64,000 nucleotides of DNA. Source: Streptomyces sp. NBC_00683 (GTDB lineage Bacteria; Actinomycetota; Actinomycetes; Streptomycetales; Streptomycetaceae). The notes under the pieces were generated by a model that made no database searches, was not told the origin of the DNA, and saw only the letters and a program-made list of their open reading frames with translations. Location of the stretch: the NCBI RefSeq assembly GCF_036226745.1, contig NZ_CP109013.1:248001-312000 (forward strand). Direction: 5' to 3'. Each line of letters starts with the position of its first letter. Positions within the stretch are counted from its first letter, which is position 1. Positions 19,081-28,600 of the stretch are shown piece by piece. Both the position numbers and the translations under genes were made by a program.

Positions 19081-19971
19081 ATGACTTCTGAGACGCGCGA
19101 GGCATTCGGACGAATCGGCATCTGGAGCGGTGCCCTGCACGGGGCGCGGGGAGACGACGCGGGCAAGGGGGCGATCGCGGAGGCGGTCGCCGAGCTCGAA
19201 GAGCTGAGGTACGGCACTCTCTGGCTCGGGGGCAGCCCCTCCCCCGACGACGCCGCGGCCGTCATCGCCGCCACCCGCACGGTCACGGTGGCCACCGGCA
19301 TCCTGAGCATCTGGGACCACACCGCCGAAGAGGTGGCTGCGCGGGTCGCGGCGCTCGACGCGAGCGCGCGCGGGCGATTCGTCCTCGGTCTGGGCGTCAG
19401 CCACGGCCCGATGGTGCCGCAGTACGCGAAGCCGTACAGCGCGATGGTGGCCTACCTCGATGGACTGGACGCCGCCACCCCGCCCGTGGATTCCGGACGT
19501 CGGGTCCTGGCGGCGCTCGGCCCGAAGATGCTGAAGCTCGCGGCCGGCCGGGCACTGGGCGCGCACCCCTATCTGGTCACCACCGAGCACACGGCGGAGG
19601 CACGCGAGGCTCTCGGCCCCGACGCGCTGCTCGCCCCGGAGCTGTCAGTCGTGCTCGACACCGACCTCGAGCGGGCCCGCACCACTGCACGGAACATGCT
19701 GGGGATGTACCTCCAACTGCCCAACTACACCGATAACCTGCTGCGCCTGGGATTCGCGCAGAGTGACTTCGAGGGAGGCGGCAGCGTCCGCCTCCTCGAC
19801 GCGCTCTTCGCCCTCGGCGACGCCGAGCGTGTGAGGGCCCGGACACGGGAGTATCTCGACGCCGGTGCCGACCACGTCGCACTCCAGGTGCTCACCGCCG
19901 ACGAGGGCGGCTCGGGCCTGCCGCGGGCCGAATGGCGTGAGCTGGCAGGGGCCTTCGCCGACGAGCTGTAG
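19081..19971 (+). CDS. Luciferase-like (LLM-class) F420-dependent oxidoreductase
   Basis: A 296-residue TIM-barrel LLM protein: early FGRIGIWSGAL strand, ELRYGTLWLGGSP, VTVATGILSIWDHTAEEVAARVAALD, RFVLGLGVSHGP, RVLAALGPKMLKLAAGRALGAHPYLVTTEHTAEAR. This matches the actinobacterial subgroup predicted to use coenzyme F420 (TIGR03620-like). Reaction: hydride transfer between F420H2 and an unknown substrate in the cytoplasm. It stands alone, followed by a hairpin terminator. Start ATG 19081. Confidence 0.88.
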   Translation: MTSETREAFGRIGIWSGALHGARGDDAGKGAIAEAVAELEELRYGTLWLGGSPSPDDAAAVIAATRTVTVATGILSIWDHTAEEVAARVAALDASARGRFVLGLGVSHGPMVPQYAKPYSAMVAYLDGLDAATPPVDSGRRVLAALGPKMLKLAAGRALGAHPYLVTTEHTAEAREALGPDALLAPELSVVLDTDLERARTTARNMLGMYLQLPNYTDNLLRLGFAQSDFEGGGSVRLLDALFALGDAERVRARTREYLDAGADHVALQVLTADEGGSGLPRAEWRELAGAFADEL

Positions 19972-19985
19972 AGAACGGCTCGCGC

Positions 19986-20025
19986 GGCAGGCCGGTCAGT
20001 CGAAAGTGATGACTGACAGTCTGCC
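19986..20025 (+). terminator. Probable terminator after the LLM gene
   Basis: Stem GTCAGTC/GACTGAC (19995-20001 and 20011-20017) with a 9-base loop, extended by GGCAG/CTGCC flanks. It lies 15 bases after the stop codon. No T tract, as is usual in Streptomyces. Confidence 0.6.
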
Positions 20026-20265
20026 CGCTGGCCTGGAGTGACGATCAGGGACGGTGGGCGGCAGCGGCCGTCCGCGCTCAGGTGGAACTTGCTGGGGAAC
20101 CCGCCGCGAGAGGTGGCGGTGGTCCGCCCGGGTGGACCCCGGTTCGTACCCCAGCGGAAGCTCTCGTCCCGCCGTCCAGCTACGACTTGTCACCGATGCC
20201 GTCACCCGTTTGACTTTGCTCAGGCGCCGGCTCGCCGAGCGGCACCGGGGGGAGGCAATCAGCTG

Positions 20266-21255
20266 ATGTTGATCGACAGCACGTCCATGGCGCCTGGCGA
20301 GCGTGCGGAGGCGATTCGCCAGGTGATCTGGAGCAGCGTGGTGCGGGTGGAGATCACCCATCAACCCGAACCGCGGCTGATCCGCACAGTGGGCGCGATC
20401 AGCCGTGTCGGTCCATTGACCGTCTGCTCGGTGCGCGCCAATGCCACCACTGTTCGGCGTACTCCCGCACTTGCCCGGGACGATATGGAGCCGAGCGTGT
20501 TCGTCGGATTGCAGGTCACCGGCAGCAGCATGGTTGTGCAGGATGGCAGGGAGGCCGTGCTGCGGCCCGGTGACCTGGTGCTGTACGACACCACCCGCCC
20601 CTACTCCCTCCTGAACAGGGACGGGATCCATCAGCACTACTTCCGGATCCCGCACACGGAACTGGCTTTGCCAACAAGGCTGTTGGAGCGTTCCACTGCG
20701 GTACTGTTCAGCCGCCGGGACCCTTTGGCCGACCTTACTGCCACCTGTCTGCGGCGAATTGCGCGCCAGCAGGCCCGACCCACGGCGTCTCCCGGCCACG
20801 GCTTGGACGCGGCAGGAAGGCCGGGCATCGAACTGCTGCGGGCTCTCATCACGGCCCGCGTCGGTGACCACCGAGCGGCCTTCCAGGCTTCGGACGAGAC
20901 GCTCTATCTGCGGGTCATGGACTATGTCCGGGCCCACCTCGGTGATCACGACCTGACGCCGGCTCGCGTCGCGGCCTACCACCACGTCTCGCTCCGTCAG
21001 CTGTACAAGGTCCTTTCACGAAATGGTGTGCACCTGGGCGATTGGGTCCGCTCGCAGCGACTCGAACGCTGCCGCGCCGAACTTGTGGCTCCCTGGGCAG
21101 GTCACCGGTCGATTGCGGCGGTGGGGTACCGGTGGGGATTTCCGAACGCCTCCCATTTCAGTCGCGCCTTCAAGGGCGCTTTCGGAATCACTCCCAGCGA
21201 CTGGCGAGCCCTGCACATTGGCGGCGGTGAGAATCTGCGTGCCGTCGACCCGTGA
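20266..21255 (+). CDS. AraC-family transcriptional regulator
   Basis: A 329-residue regulator. The N-terminal part (residues about 10-180) is the AraC-binding-like cupin domain (GLQVTGSSMVVQDGREAVLRPGDLVLYDTTRPYSL). The C-terminal 100 residues are the double helix-turn-helix: LTPARVAAYHHVSLRQLYKVL and SIAAVGYRWGFPNASHFSRAFKGAFGITPSDWR. I chose ATG 20266 because GGGGGGAGG precedes it and homology begins there; 76 upstream codons are open but unlikely. It faces the minus-strand hydrolase cluster convergently and shares domain layout with the AraC gene at 28.6 kb. Confidence 0.92.
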   Translation: MLIDSTSMAPGERAEAIRQVIWSSVVRVEITHQPEPRLIRTVGAISRVGPLTVCSVRANATTVRRTPALARDDMEPSVFVGLQVTGSSMVVQDGREAVLRPGDLVLYDTTRPYSLLNRDGIHQHYFRIPHTELALPTRLLERSTAVLFSRRDPLADLTATCLRRIARQQARPTASPGHGLDAAGRPGIELLRALITARVGDHRAAFQASDETLYLRVMDYVRAHLGDHDLTPARVAAYHHVSLRQLYKVLSRNGVHLGDWVRSQRLERCRAELVAPWAGHRSIAAVGYRWGFPNASHFSRAFKGAFGITPSDWRALHIGGGENLRAVDP

Positions 21256-21376
21256 GGTCGAGTGGCGCGGGGCCGAGGGGCCGCCAGCTGTGGCCCCGCT
21301 CGACAGCCGGCAAGCGCGAGCGGCCGACCGGGCGCCTCGCGCTCCTGGTCCGGGGTCTCTCCTTGTCATGGTTGTT

Positions 21377-21423
21377 CGGACACCGGGCCCGCCTCGTAAG
21401 GGGTGGTGGGCCCGGGCTGTCCG
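21377..21423. terminator. Strong bidirectional terminator hairpin
   Basis: Stem CGGACA-CCGGGCCCGCC pairing with GGTGGGCCCGG-GC-TGTCCG around an 11-base loop; one G-T pair and a two-base bulge. It lies between the convergent AraC and hydrolase genes and could stop both. Confidence 0.75.
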
Positions 21424-21495
21424 GTGTGAGCGCGGGTGCGGACCGGGGGCCGGCACGGCGTGCCCAGCGAGGTCGGGCTCTGGCCCAGGGAGATG

Positions 21496-22368
21496 TCAGG
21501 CGGTCGGGTCGACGAAGCGGCGGATGAAGGTGAGCGCGGTGTCGGCGACCTCGCGCCACCCGTTGTCGATGGTCAGGGAGTGGCCCCGGCCAGGGATCTC
21601 GGTGATCTCCGTGGCGGCGTGCTCGTTCTGCGCCTGCTTCTTGTAGGCGGCGTTGGCTATGGCCCAGGGCACTGTGTTGTCCTTCTCGCCCGAGATGATC
21701 TGCAGCGGTCCGCGGGCGGCCGCCTGGGTGTCCACCTTCGCCTCGGTCCAGGGGTTGAGGTTGGCGGTGGCGGCCTGGAAGAGCGGCTCGCCCGGAGCTG
21801 CCACCGCGAAGGTGTCGTACAGCTGCAGGGCCTCTTCCTCGCTGACGGCGTTGGCGAAGGCGTAGCGGAACTGGTCGAAGGTGAGCGGCACCGCGCGGTG
21901 GTAGTTGGCCGGGTTGCCGAGCACCGCGCTCGCGGCGCGCAGGGAGGACAGCGGCAGCGGCAGCACGCCTCGGAAGGGCGCCGGGTCGATCGCCACCGAA
22001 GCCTGCGACAGGCCGCGTCCGGCGGTGATCTGGGTGATCAGCCCGCCGAAGGAGTGGCCGATGACCACCGGCTTGCGGTCCAGACGGCCGATGAGGTCGC
22101 AGAAGTGGTCGGCTACCTGGCCGACGCTCTTGCCTGCGAAGACTTCCGGGTGTGCGTGGGCCTCCTGAACGGTGTGCGGATCGTCGGGCCAGCCCGGCAG
22201 GACCGGGGCGAAGCCGGCCGCCTCGAAGACCGTGGCCCAGCGGTCCCAGCTGGTGGGCAGCAGCCACAGGCCGTGGATGAAGACGACGGGGATGCGGCCG
22301 GCGGCGTTGGCCGCCTCGACCTGGGCGAGGTCACGTGCGTAGGACGAAGTGGATTCGGGGGACGACAT
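21496..22368 (-). CDS. Alpha/beta hydrolase
   Basis: A 290-residue alpha/beta hydrolase: VVFIHGLWLLPTSWDRW near residue 28, nucleophile elbow VIGHSFGGLI (Ser near 99), and a His in GRGHSLTIDNGW near the C-terminus; an Asp lies in SGEKDNTVPW. Substrate unknown. No signal peptide. Start ATG 22366-22368 with AAGGAG; an apparent continuation of the frame into the genes upstream is only GC-rich shadow. It is the last gene of the 21.5-28.4 kb cluster. Confidence 0.92.
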   Translation of the reverse strand: MSSPESTSSYARDLAQVEAANAAGRIPVVFIHGLWLLPTSWDRWATVFEAAGFAPVLPGWPDDPHTVQEAHAHPEVFAGKSVGQVADHFCDLIGRLDRKPVVIGHSFGGLITQITAGRGLSQASVAIDPAPFRGVLPLPLSSLRAASAVLGNPANYHRAVPLTFDQFRYAFANAVSEEEALQLYDTFAVAAPGEPLFQAATANLNPWTEAKVDTQAAARGPLQIISGEKDNTVPWAIANAAYKKQAQNEHAATEITEIPGRGHSLTIDNGWREVADTALTFIRRFVDPTA

Positions 22369-22394
22369 GGGTGGCTCCTTGAAGGTGGCGGGTA

Positions 22395-23237
22395 TCAGGC
22401 GGTGACGGTTCGGGCGGCGGAGCGGATCAGGGCGACGACGGCGCCGGGCCTGCTGTACATCGGCAGGTGGGAGGTGGGCACCTCGACGGTCCTGGACCGG
22501 GCCCGGGCGGCCTGGAACCGCTGGAGTTCGGGGACGATGCCCCGGTCCCGGGTGGAGATCAGGGTCCACGACGGCACGGTGTGCCAGGCCGCGCCGCTCA
22601 CCCGGTCGGTGAACGCGGAGGCGCTGAGCGGGCGTTGGCCCGAGGCCAGCACTCGGGTGGTGGGAGGTGCAACGTCCTGGGCGAAGACCTCGTGGTAGCG
22701 GTCGGGGCGGATGTACAGGTCGATGGCGGTGGTGCCGTCGGCGCCGGGTACGGGGACGGGCGTGAGTGCGGCGTCGAGCTGGGAACCGGGGAACCGCGCG
22801 GCGAGTTCGCCGAGGACCTCTCCTGCGTCGGGGACGAACGCGGAGACGTAGACGAGGGCCTTGACGTTGGGCGCGGTGGCGGCGGCCTGGGTGACGACCG
22901 CCCCGCCGTAGGAATGGCCGACCAGGACGCCGGGTCCCGGGATGGCGGCGAGCCGCGCGGCCACCTGGGCTGCGTCGTGGGTGAGGCCGCGCAGCGGATT
23001 GGCCGCGGCGATCACCGGGTGGCCCTGATGCTGGAGCCGTTCCGTGACCGGGTTCCAGCTGGCGGCGTCGGCGAACGCGCCGTGGACCAGGACCACGGTC
23101 GGCTTCTCGGTCTGTTCCGCATCGGGGCCGGCGGACGCGGCGGCCGAAGGCGCCCCGGCGGCCGCCGTGACGGTGAGTGCTGCGGCGCCGACGGCGCTCT
23201 TGAGAGTGCGGCGTCGGCTCAGCGGACGGCCGGTCAT
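22395..23237 (-). CDS. Exported alpha/beta hydrolase (Tat-type signal)
   Basis: A 280-residue alpha/beta hydrolase with an N-terminal export signal MTGRPLSRRRTLKSAVGAAA (RRR-T-L is Tat-like; cleavage around ASA near residue 36). Motifs: VVLVHGAFADAASWNPV, nucleophile elbow VGHSYGGAV, and TSHLPMYSRPG carrying the likely catalytic His. It resembles the esterase family paired with DoxX and AraC genes in Streptomyces. Expected outside the membrane. It lies 26 bases before the next hydrolase. Confidence 0.9.
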   Translation of the reverse strand: MTGRPLSRRRTLKSAVGAAALTVTAAAGAPSAAASAGPDAEQTEKPTVVLVHGAFADAASWNPVTERLQHQGHPVIAAANPLRGLTHDAAQVAARLAAIPGPGVLVGHSYGGAVVTQAAATAPNVKALVYVSAFVPDAGEVLGELAARFPGSQLDAALTPVPVPGADGTTAIDLYIRPDRYHEVFAQDVAPPTTRVLASGQRPLSASAFTDRVSGAAWHTVPSWTLISTRDRGIVPELQRFQAARARSRTVEVPTSHLPMYSRPGAVVALIRSAARTVTA

Positions 23238-23294
23238 GATCGGATCCTTCCGGGTACGGGGGCACGGGCATCAGCGCATGGTGCTCAGGTGCGG

Positions 23295-23825
23295 TCACGG
23301 GGACCTCGGCGGCGCCTGCGACGGGGGCGCGGGTGCGGGCGGGTGGTGCAGCAGGGCGCGCACGGCAAGGCCTCCGGCTGTGCCGAGGGCCAGTGCGGCC
23401 GCGGCTGACCAGGCGGGCCAGTGGGGCAGGCCCAGGGCGTGGTCGGCGGAGAGGCGGCCGGGCCCGGTGAGGGCGAGGGTGGTGGCGATGCCGATGAGGA
23501 CGAGGGGGTACTCGTAGCCGTCGTGCTGCACCCACAGGCCGTTGGGCCACTTGACGGTGAGAGCGACGGTCATCACGCCGATGGCTCCGGCGGCGGCGAG
23601 CGGGGTGAGGGCTCCGGCGGCCAGCATCAGGCCGGAGCCGATTTGGCCGGCTCCCGCGGCGAGGGCGGTGAGCGCCCCGCCGCGGAAGCCGTCGTGCCGG
23701 AACTCCTCGGTGCCGCCGGCCAGTCCGCTGCCGCCCAGCAGGAAGCTGACCTTCTGCACTCCGTGCGCGGCGATGAGTAGACCCGTCAGGAGGCGCAGGA
23801 GGAGCAGTCCGGTGTCGGTGTCCAT
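23295..23825 (-). CDS. DoxX-family membrane protein
   Basis: A 176-residue membrane protein. Seen: LLLLRLLTGLLIAAHGVQKV (first helix, with the His-Gly pair typical of DoxX), GGALTALAAGAGQIGSGLMLAAGALTPLAAAGAIGVMTVALTVKW (two helices), YPLVLIGIATTLALTGPGRLS, and an extra C-terminal helix with a Pro-rich tail. Probable role in oxidant or membrane redox balance, known only loosely for the family. Start ATG 23823-23825; it is between the isochorismatase-like and exported hydrolase genes in one operon. Confidence 0.9.
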   Translation of the reverse strand: MDTDTGLLLLRLLTGLLIAAHGVQKVSFLLGGSGLAGGTEEFRHDGFRGGALTALAAGAGQIGSGLMLAAGALTPLAAAGAIGVMTVALTVKWPNGLWVQHDGYEYPLVLIGIATTLALTGPGRLSADHALGLPHWPAWSAAAALALGTAGGLAVRALLHHPPAPAPPSQAPPRSP

Positions 23826-23840
23826 GGCCGAGGGTGCCGG

Positions 23841-24515
23841 TCAGCCGGCGACGTGCGGGTCGATCATGGAGTGGGCGTAGACGATGCCCAGGCCGTAGGC
23901 GCCGCCGTGCTCCTTGACCACGTCGGTCGTGGCGACGTAGGTCTCGGTGCGGGCCCAGTCGCGCTGGAGCTCCAGGAGCACCTGCAGCCAGGTGACGGGG
24001 ACGGCGCCGGCGGCGGTCATCCGCTGGAGGGCGTGTTCGTGGGCGGCCGGGGTGACGCCGGCTGAGGCGTCGGCGACGACGTACACCTCGTAGCCCTGGC
24101 TGAGGGCGGACAGAGCGGGCAGGACGAGGCAGACCTCGGTCCACAGGCCGCTGAGCACGATCTTGTGGCGGCCGGTCGCCTTGACGGCTTCCACCAGGGA
24201 CTCGTCCTCCCAGGCGTTCATGGAGGTCCGGTCGACTATGTCGTGCTTGGGGAAGACCTCGCGCAGCTGCGGCAGGATCGGCCCGGAGAAGGAGGCGGCG
24301 GCAACGGTGGACAGGACCACGGGGACGTCGAAGGCACGGGCGGCCTTGGCCAGGCCCACGGTGGCGTTGACGACGGCGACGCGGTCGGTGCTGGCGGCGC
24401 CGAAGAACATCTGCGGTTGGTGGTCGACGAACAGCATCATCGCGTTGTCGGGCGTCAGCAGGTCACGGCTGGGGGCGGCGGTGACTGCGTCGAGGTCGAA
24501 GTTGAAGTCGGACAT
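23841..24515 (-). CDS. Isochorismatase-like cysteine hydrolase (YcaC type)
   Basis: A 224-residue Rossmann-type hydrolase. The catalytic Asp is in MMLFVDHQPQMF and the nucleophilic Cys in LSGLWTEVCLVLPALSALSQGYEVYVVADASAG; the segment matches YcaC-like amidohydrolases of unclear substrate. Cytoplasmic. Start ATG 24513-24515 preceded by GGAAAGGGATCC. Located between the amidohydrolase and DoxX genes, which implies a pathway breaking amide or ester bonds. Confidence 0.9.
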   Translation of the reverse strand: MSDFNFDLDAVTAAPSRDLLTPDNAMMLFVDHQPQMFFGAASTDRVAVVNATVGLAKAARAFDVPVVLSTVAAASFSGPILPQLREVFPKHDIVDRTSMNAWEDESLVEAVKATGRHKIVLSGLWTEVCLVLPALSALSQGYEVYVVADASAGVTPAAHEHALQRMTAAGAVPVTWLQVLLELQRDWARTETYVATTDVVKEHGGAYGLGIVYAHSMIDPHVAG

Positions 24516-24591
24516 GAGGGGATCCCTTTCCTTGGGTGGACGGTGCACGACGTGGTGCGGGAGCAGGCGGGCTGTTGCTGCCCGGCGCGGT

Positions 24592-26487
24592 TCAGGAGCC
24601 GAAGCAGGGGTCGAGAGCGGCGGGCTGCTCCTCGGGAGCGGCGAGGCCACGGGCGACTCTCCACTGCCGATGCTGCACACCGTCGGCGACCGCCTGCGCC
24701 AGAAGGTCGGCCTGGCGGGCGCCGCGCGTCGACGGCGGCGGGGTGGCCTGGTAGCCGCCGAAGCGGGCGACCGGGCTCCAGGCCGGGCTGAGCGGTGGGA
24801 CGGCTTCGTCGAGGCCCTCGTACTCGCCGGCGGCGTAGACGATCCGGCCGCCGACGACGGTCAGGACGGCCTCGATGTGAGGGATGTCGTCCGGGTGCAC
24901 GGCGAAGAAGTCGTCGCTGAGGACCGCGAAGTCGGCGTACCAGCCTTCCTTGAGGACGCCCTTGACGTCGTCCTCGCCGGTGATCCGGGCTCCGCCGCAG
25001 GTGTACAGCTCCAGGGCGCGCTCGCGGGAAACCAGCCGGTCGGGCGGATAGAGGCTCAGGTCGCCGACGGTACGGCCGGTGACCAGCCAGTGCAGGGCGA
25101 CCCAGGGGTTGTAGGAGGAGACCCGGGTGGCGTCGGTGCCGGCCGCCATCGGGAGGCCGGAGGCGAGCATCTCCTTGAGCGGCGGGGTGCGGGCAGCGGC
25201 CTCCGGGCCGTAGCGGTCGGCGAACGCCCTGCCCTGGAAGGACATCCGGTTCTGGACGCTGATCGCGCCGCCGAGCGCGGCGATCCGCTCCAGGCTGCCC
25301 GGGGTGACCGTCTCGGCGTGGTCGAAGAGCCAGCGGTTGCCTCCGGGGAACAGGCCCTCGGCAGCGAGCTTGTCGAAGACGGCCAGGTCACGCCGGATGG
25401 TCTGGTCGTAGGTGGCGTGCAGCCGGAATCCCCAGCCGTGCTCCAGCAGCAGCCGGACGGCCTGCTCGAACTCGCCCTCGTACCCGGCGGACAGTTGGGG
25501 GCGGGGCTCGGAGAAGTTCTCGAAGTCGGCCGCGGCCCAGGTCAGGTTCTCCCCCGCTCCGTTGAGCCGCAGCCACTCGTCGCCCTCCTCCGGCCGTACG
25601 GTCTCCACCCAGCGGGTGAGGTCGGCCAGCTCCTGCCCGGCGGTCTGCGGGAAGAGGTGGTAGCCGATCCGTACGCTGAGCTCGCCCTCGCGGGCCAGTT
25701 CGATGACGGTGGCGTAGTTGTCGGGGAAGCTCTGGAAGCCGCCGGCGGCGTCCACCGCGGAGGTGAGGCCGAAACGGTTGAGCTCGCGCAGGAAGTGCCG
25801 GGTGGAGACCCTGCGGTCCGCAGCGTCCAGCGTCGGGGCGGCGGCGAGGGTGGAGTAGAGGATCAGCGCGCTCGGCGCGGCCAGCAGCACGCCGTTGGGC
25901 CGGCCGTCGCGGCCCCGCACGATCTGGCCGCCGCGCGGGTCGGGGGTGTCCCGGGTGAAGCCGGCCGCACGGACGGCGGCCCGGTTGAGGATCGCCGACT
26001 GGTAGAGGTGCAGCACGAACACCGGGGTGTCGGGGGCGGCCTCGTTCAGCTCGGCGGGCGTGGGCAGCCGCCGCTCGGTGAATTGCTCGGCAGACCAGCC
26101 GCCGACCACCCGGATCCACTGGCCCTTGGGGGTACGGCCGGCCTGCTCGCGGAGCATGGCCAGCGCCTGGCGCAGGGAAGGGACGCCGTCCCAGCGCAGC
26201 TCCAGCACGTAGTTGAGGCCGCCCCGGATGACGTGCACGTGCGAGTCGTTCAGGCCGGGGACCACCCGGCGGCCGAGGGCGTCGACGACCCTGGTGCGAG
26301 GTCCGACGTGGGCGGCAACCTCGGCGTCGTCGCCCAGCGCGGTGATCCGGCCCGCGTGGACGGCGAGCGCGGTGGCGGCGGGACGTAGCGGGTCACCGGT
26401 GTGAATCCTGGCGTTGCGCAGGACGACGTCGGCGCCGTCACCGCTCCCCGGTGCGGGGGTGACGCCGCTGACCGGCATCGTATGCAT
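24592..26487 (-). CDS. Amidohydrolase (YtcJ-like, Amidohydro_3)
   Basis: About 631 residues. N-terminal beta segment ADVVLRNARIHTGDP, then the metal-binding HxH in VPGLNDSHVHVIRGG, a TIM-barrel with LFDHAETVTPGS and AAGTDATRVSSYNPW carrying later metal or catalytic residues, and a C-terminal KEGWYADFAVLSDDFFAVHPDDI return to the beta domain. Members hydrolyse amide, imide or exo-cyclic C-N bonds; the substrate is unknown. Start is uncertain: ATG 26485-26487 is used, and a GTG at 26538 is in frame. Confidence 0.9.
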   Translation of the reverse strand: MHTMPVSGVTPAPGSGDGADVVLRNARIHTGDPLRPAATALAVHAGRITALGDDAEVAAHVGPRTRVVDALGRRVVPGLNDSHVHVIRGGLNYVLELRWDGVPSLRQALAMLREQAGRTPKGQWIRVVGGWSAEQFTERRLPTPAELNEAAPDTPVFVLHLYQSAILNRAAVRAAGFTRDTPDPRGGQIVRGRDGRPNGVLLAAPSALILYSTLAAAPTLDAADRRVSTRHFLRELNRFGLTSAVDAAGGFQSFPDNYATVIELAREGELSVRIGYHLFPQTAGQELADLTRWVETVRPEEGDEWLRLNGAGENLTWAAADFENFSEPRPQLSAGYEGEFEQAVRLLLEHGWGFRLHATYDQTIRRDLAVFDKLAAEGLFPGGNRWLFDHAETVTPGSLERIAALGGAISVQNRMSFQGRAFADRYGPEAAARTPPLKEMLASGLPMAAGTDATRVSSYNPWVALHWLVTGRTVGDLSLYPPDRLVSRERALELYTCGGARITGEDDVKGVLKEGWYADFAVLSDDFFAVHPDDIPHIEAVLTVVGGRIVYAAGEYEGLDEAVPPLSPAWSPVARFGGYQATPPPSTRGARQADLLAQAVADGVQHRQWRVARGLAAPEEQPAALDPCFGS

Positions 26488-26572
26488 GGGTGTCTCGCTC
26501 TCGGTGGTGTCACGGCAAGGGGGCACGGGCACAGACACGGGCCGCGCTGTTCGCTCGGCTGGTGTGACCGGT

Positions 26573-27301
26573 TCAGAGGGTGCGGCGGACGCCCGCGTGG
26601 CGTTCGAGGTTGCGCAGTTGGACCGTCAGGTCGCCGTGCACGGCTTGGTGGGCGGGACCGGTGCGGCCGATCGGCAGCACTTCCTGGCCCCGCATGTCCT
26701 CCAACATCAGGGCAAAGGCGGCGTACATCGCCACTGCGGCCAGGACCAGTCCGAGCGCGCCGGAGAGGTTGGCGAGCCAGTGCGCGCCGGAGAGGTTGGC
26801 GGCGGCGGCGACCGTGAAGCGCGGCACGGCGGTGCACAGCACCAGCCACAGCGCCCGCTTGGGCATAGCGACGCCGGCCATCAACAGGGCGAAGAGGGCG
26901 AAGCAGAGGTTCAGGACGCCCAGCACCCGGGCGCCGCCCGGCGGTTCGGTGGCCAGAACCAGCGAACTGGCCAGCCACATCCCGGAGAAACACGCCATCA
27001 GGGTTGCCGCCAGGACGTCCCGGGCGCCGAACGCCAGATATCCCACCAAGAGTTGGAGGAAGAACGCGGGCAGGATCGTGAGGGCGACGGCGCGCTCGGC
27101 ACCGTCGTCGAACAGGCCGAGCTGGAGGCAGCCGACGATGGTCGAGGCGATTGCCACGGTGTAGAAGCCGAGCGGCATCGGCGAGGCGATGGGCCTGAGG
27201 GTGATGCGTGTCATGCCGCGCAGATCGGGCTCGTGGTGGCGGCCTCCGGCCTGCCGGATCGGGGGCGCGGGTTCCTCGGGGGTGATGTCGCTGGTGGCCA
27301 T
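26573..27301 (-). CDS. SatP/GPR1-FUN34-YaaH-like membrane protein
   Basis: A 242-residue membrane protein with about six hydrophobic helices between residues 45 and 200 and a C-terminal charged tail. The entry ASPMPLGFYTVAIASTIVGCLQLGL resembles the N-P-x-P-L-G-L motif of the YaaH acetate/succinate channel family, but with Ser for Asn. Uptake of a small carboxylate is inferred from this and from the hydrolytic neighbours. Start ATG 27299-27301 follows GAGGAGA. It sits 85 bases before the amidohydrolase gene on the same strand. Confidence 0.7.
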   Translation of the reverse strand: MATSDITPEEPAPPIRQAGGRHHEPDLRGMTRITLRPIASPMPLGFYTVAIASTIVGCLQLGLFDDGAERAVALTILPAFFLQLLVGYLAFGARDVLAATLMACFSGMWLASSLVLATEPPGGARVLGVLNLCFALFALLMAGVAMPKRALWLVLCTAVPRFTVAAAANLSGAHWLANLSGALGLVLAAVAMYAAFALMLEDMRGQEVLPIGRTGPAHQAVHGDLTVQLRNLERHAGVRRTL

Positions 27302-27395
27302 GGGGTCTCCTCGGGGCTGGGGCAGGCTCGGCCGGCAGCGGCCGGGATCCGTCTCGTGACGGCGCTCCGGTCCCCGCCCGTCGGCCGCCCGGGGG

Positions 27396-28364
27396 TCAGT
27401 GAGCGGCGAGGGCCTTGCGCAGGGTGGCGACGGCCAGCGCGATGGCGACCTCGGCACCCTGGGTGTCGCGTAGCGCGTTGAGCAGGACGAAGTCGTGGAT
27501 GACGCCCTGGACGCGGACGGCGGTCACGGCGACGCCTGCCTGCCGCAGCTTGGCGGCGTACGCCTCGCCCTCGTCGCGCAGCACGTCCGCCTCGGCGGTG
27601 ATCACCAGCGCGGGGGGAAGGCCGGTGAGCTGCTCGACGGTGGCGCGCAGCGGGGAGGCGGTGATCTGAGCACGCTCGCTGTCGTCGGTCGTGTACTGGT
27701 CCCAGAACCACTGCATGCCGTCGCGCCGAAGGAAGTAGCCCTCGGCGAACTGGCGGTAGGAGCCGGTGTCGAAGTCGGCGTCGGTCACCGGGTAGAACAG
27801 CACCTGGTGGGCAAGCGTCAAGCCGCCGCGCTCCTTGGCGAGCAGGGTCAGCACGGTGCTCATGTTGCCGCCGACGGAGTCGCCGGCCACCGCGATCCTG
27901 GTGGCGTCCAGCCCGTGAGCGTCGCCGTCGGTGACGACCCAGCGGGCGACGGTCCAGACCTGCTCGACGGCGACCGGGTAGCGGTGCTCCGGGGAGAGGT
28001 CGTACTCGGGAAAGACCACTGCGGCACCGGTTCCGACCGCGAGCTCACGCACCAGCCGGTCGTGTGTGGCGGCGTTGCCGAAGACCCAGCCGGCACCGTG
28101 CACGAAGACGACCACGGGCAGGTCGCCCTGCGCACCGACGGGCCGCACGATCTTGGCCCGCACCTCGCCGGTCGGGCCGCCCGGGACGCTCACCCACTCC
28201 TCGTCCACCGCGGGCAGCTCGACATCGCCGGACTGCACCTCCTCGACGGCCTTCCGGCCCTCGGCCGGCGGCAGCTGGAACAGGAACGGCGGCGTCCCGG
28301 TCGCCTCGGCGAAGGCGGCGGCCTGCGGCTCCAGAACCGGCGCGACAAAAGCGTGGTCAGTCAC
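27396..28364 (-). CDS. Alpha/beta hydrolase of the hormone-sensitive-lipase family
   Basis: A 322-residue esterase: VVVFVHGAGWVFGNAATHDRLV (HGAG in place of the common HGGG oxyanion motif), nucleophile elbow VAGDSVGGNMS (Ser near 160), EADVLRDEGEAYA with the catalytic Asp, and VIHDFVLL with the His. Acts on short-chain esters, cytoplasmic. The GTG at 28362-28364 is preferred (AGAGAGG upstream); it is the first gene of the cluster and is divergent from an AraC regulator. A further 13 codons upstream are open. Confidence 0.9.
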   Translation of the reverse strand: MTDHAFVAPVLEPQAAAFAEATGTPPFLFQLPPAEGRKAVEEVQSGDVELPAVDEEWVSVPGGPTGEVRAKIVRPVGAQGDLPVVVFVHGAGWVFGNAATHDRLVRELAVGTGAAVVFPEYDLSPEHRYPVAVEQVWTVARWVVTDGDAHGLDATRIAVAGDSVGGNMSTVLTLLAKERGGLTLAHQVLFYPVTDADFDTGSYRQFAEGYFLRRDGMQWFWDQYTTDDSERAQITASPLRATVEQLTGLPPALVITAEADVLRDEGEAYAAKLRQAGVAVTAVRVQGVIHDFVLLNALRDTQGAEVAIALAVATLRKALAAH

Positions 28365-28600
28365 GGATCGGACCTCTCTGCGGATCGAGGGTGTGCGCCG
28401 CACGGGTGAGGCGGCGCACGTCCGAAGCTAGACGGCCGGCGCGGGGACCGGTGGCCTGTGCGTGCTGGCCTGTTGCCCCTCAATGCAGGGCTTGCCAGGA
28501 GGGCACGGGAAGAACATTCCCGTGCACGAGCGGGAAAGTGGGTGCCCAGGGCTGCCGGGAGGATGGGCGCCCGGAGACCGTGCTGGAGGGCTGGTTCGTG

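Noticed and set aside
22369..24144. Upstream extension of the hydrolase at 21496-22368
   Set aside because: It runs through three real genes in the wrong frame with Arg/Pro-rich nonsense.
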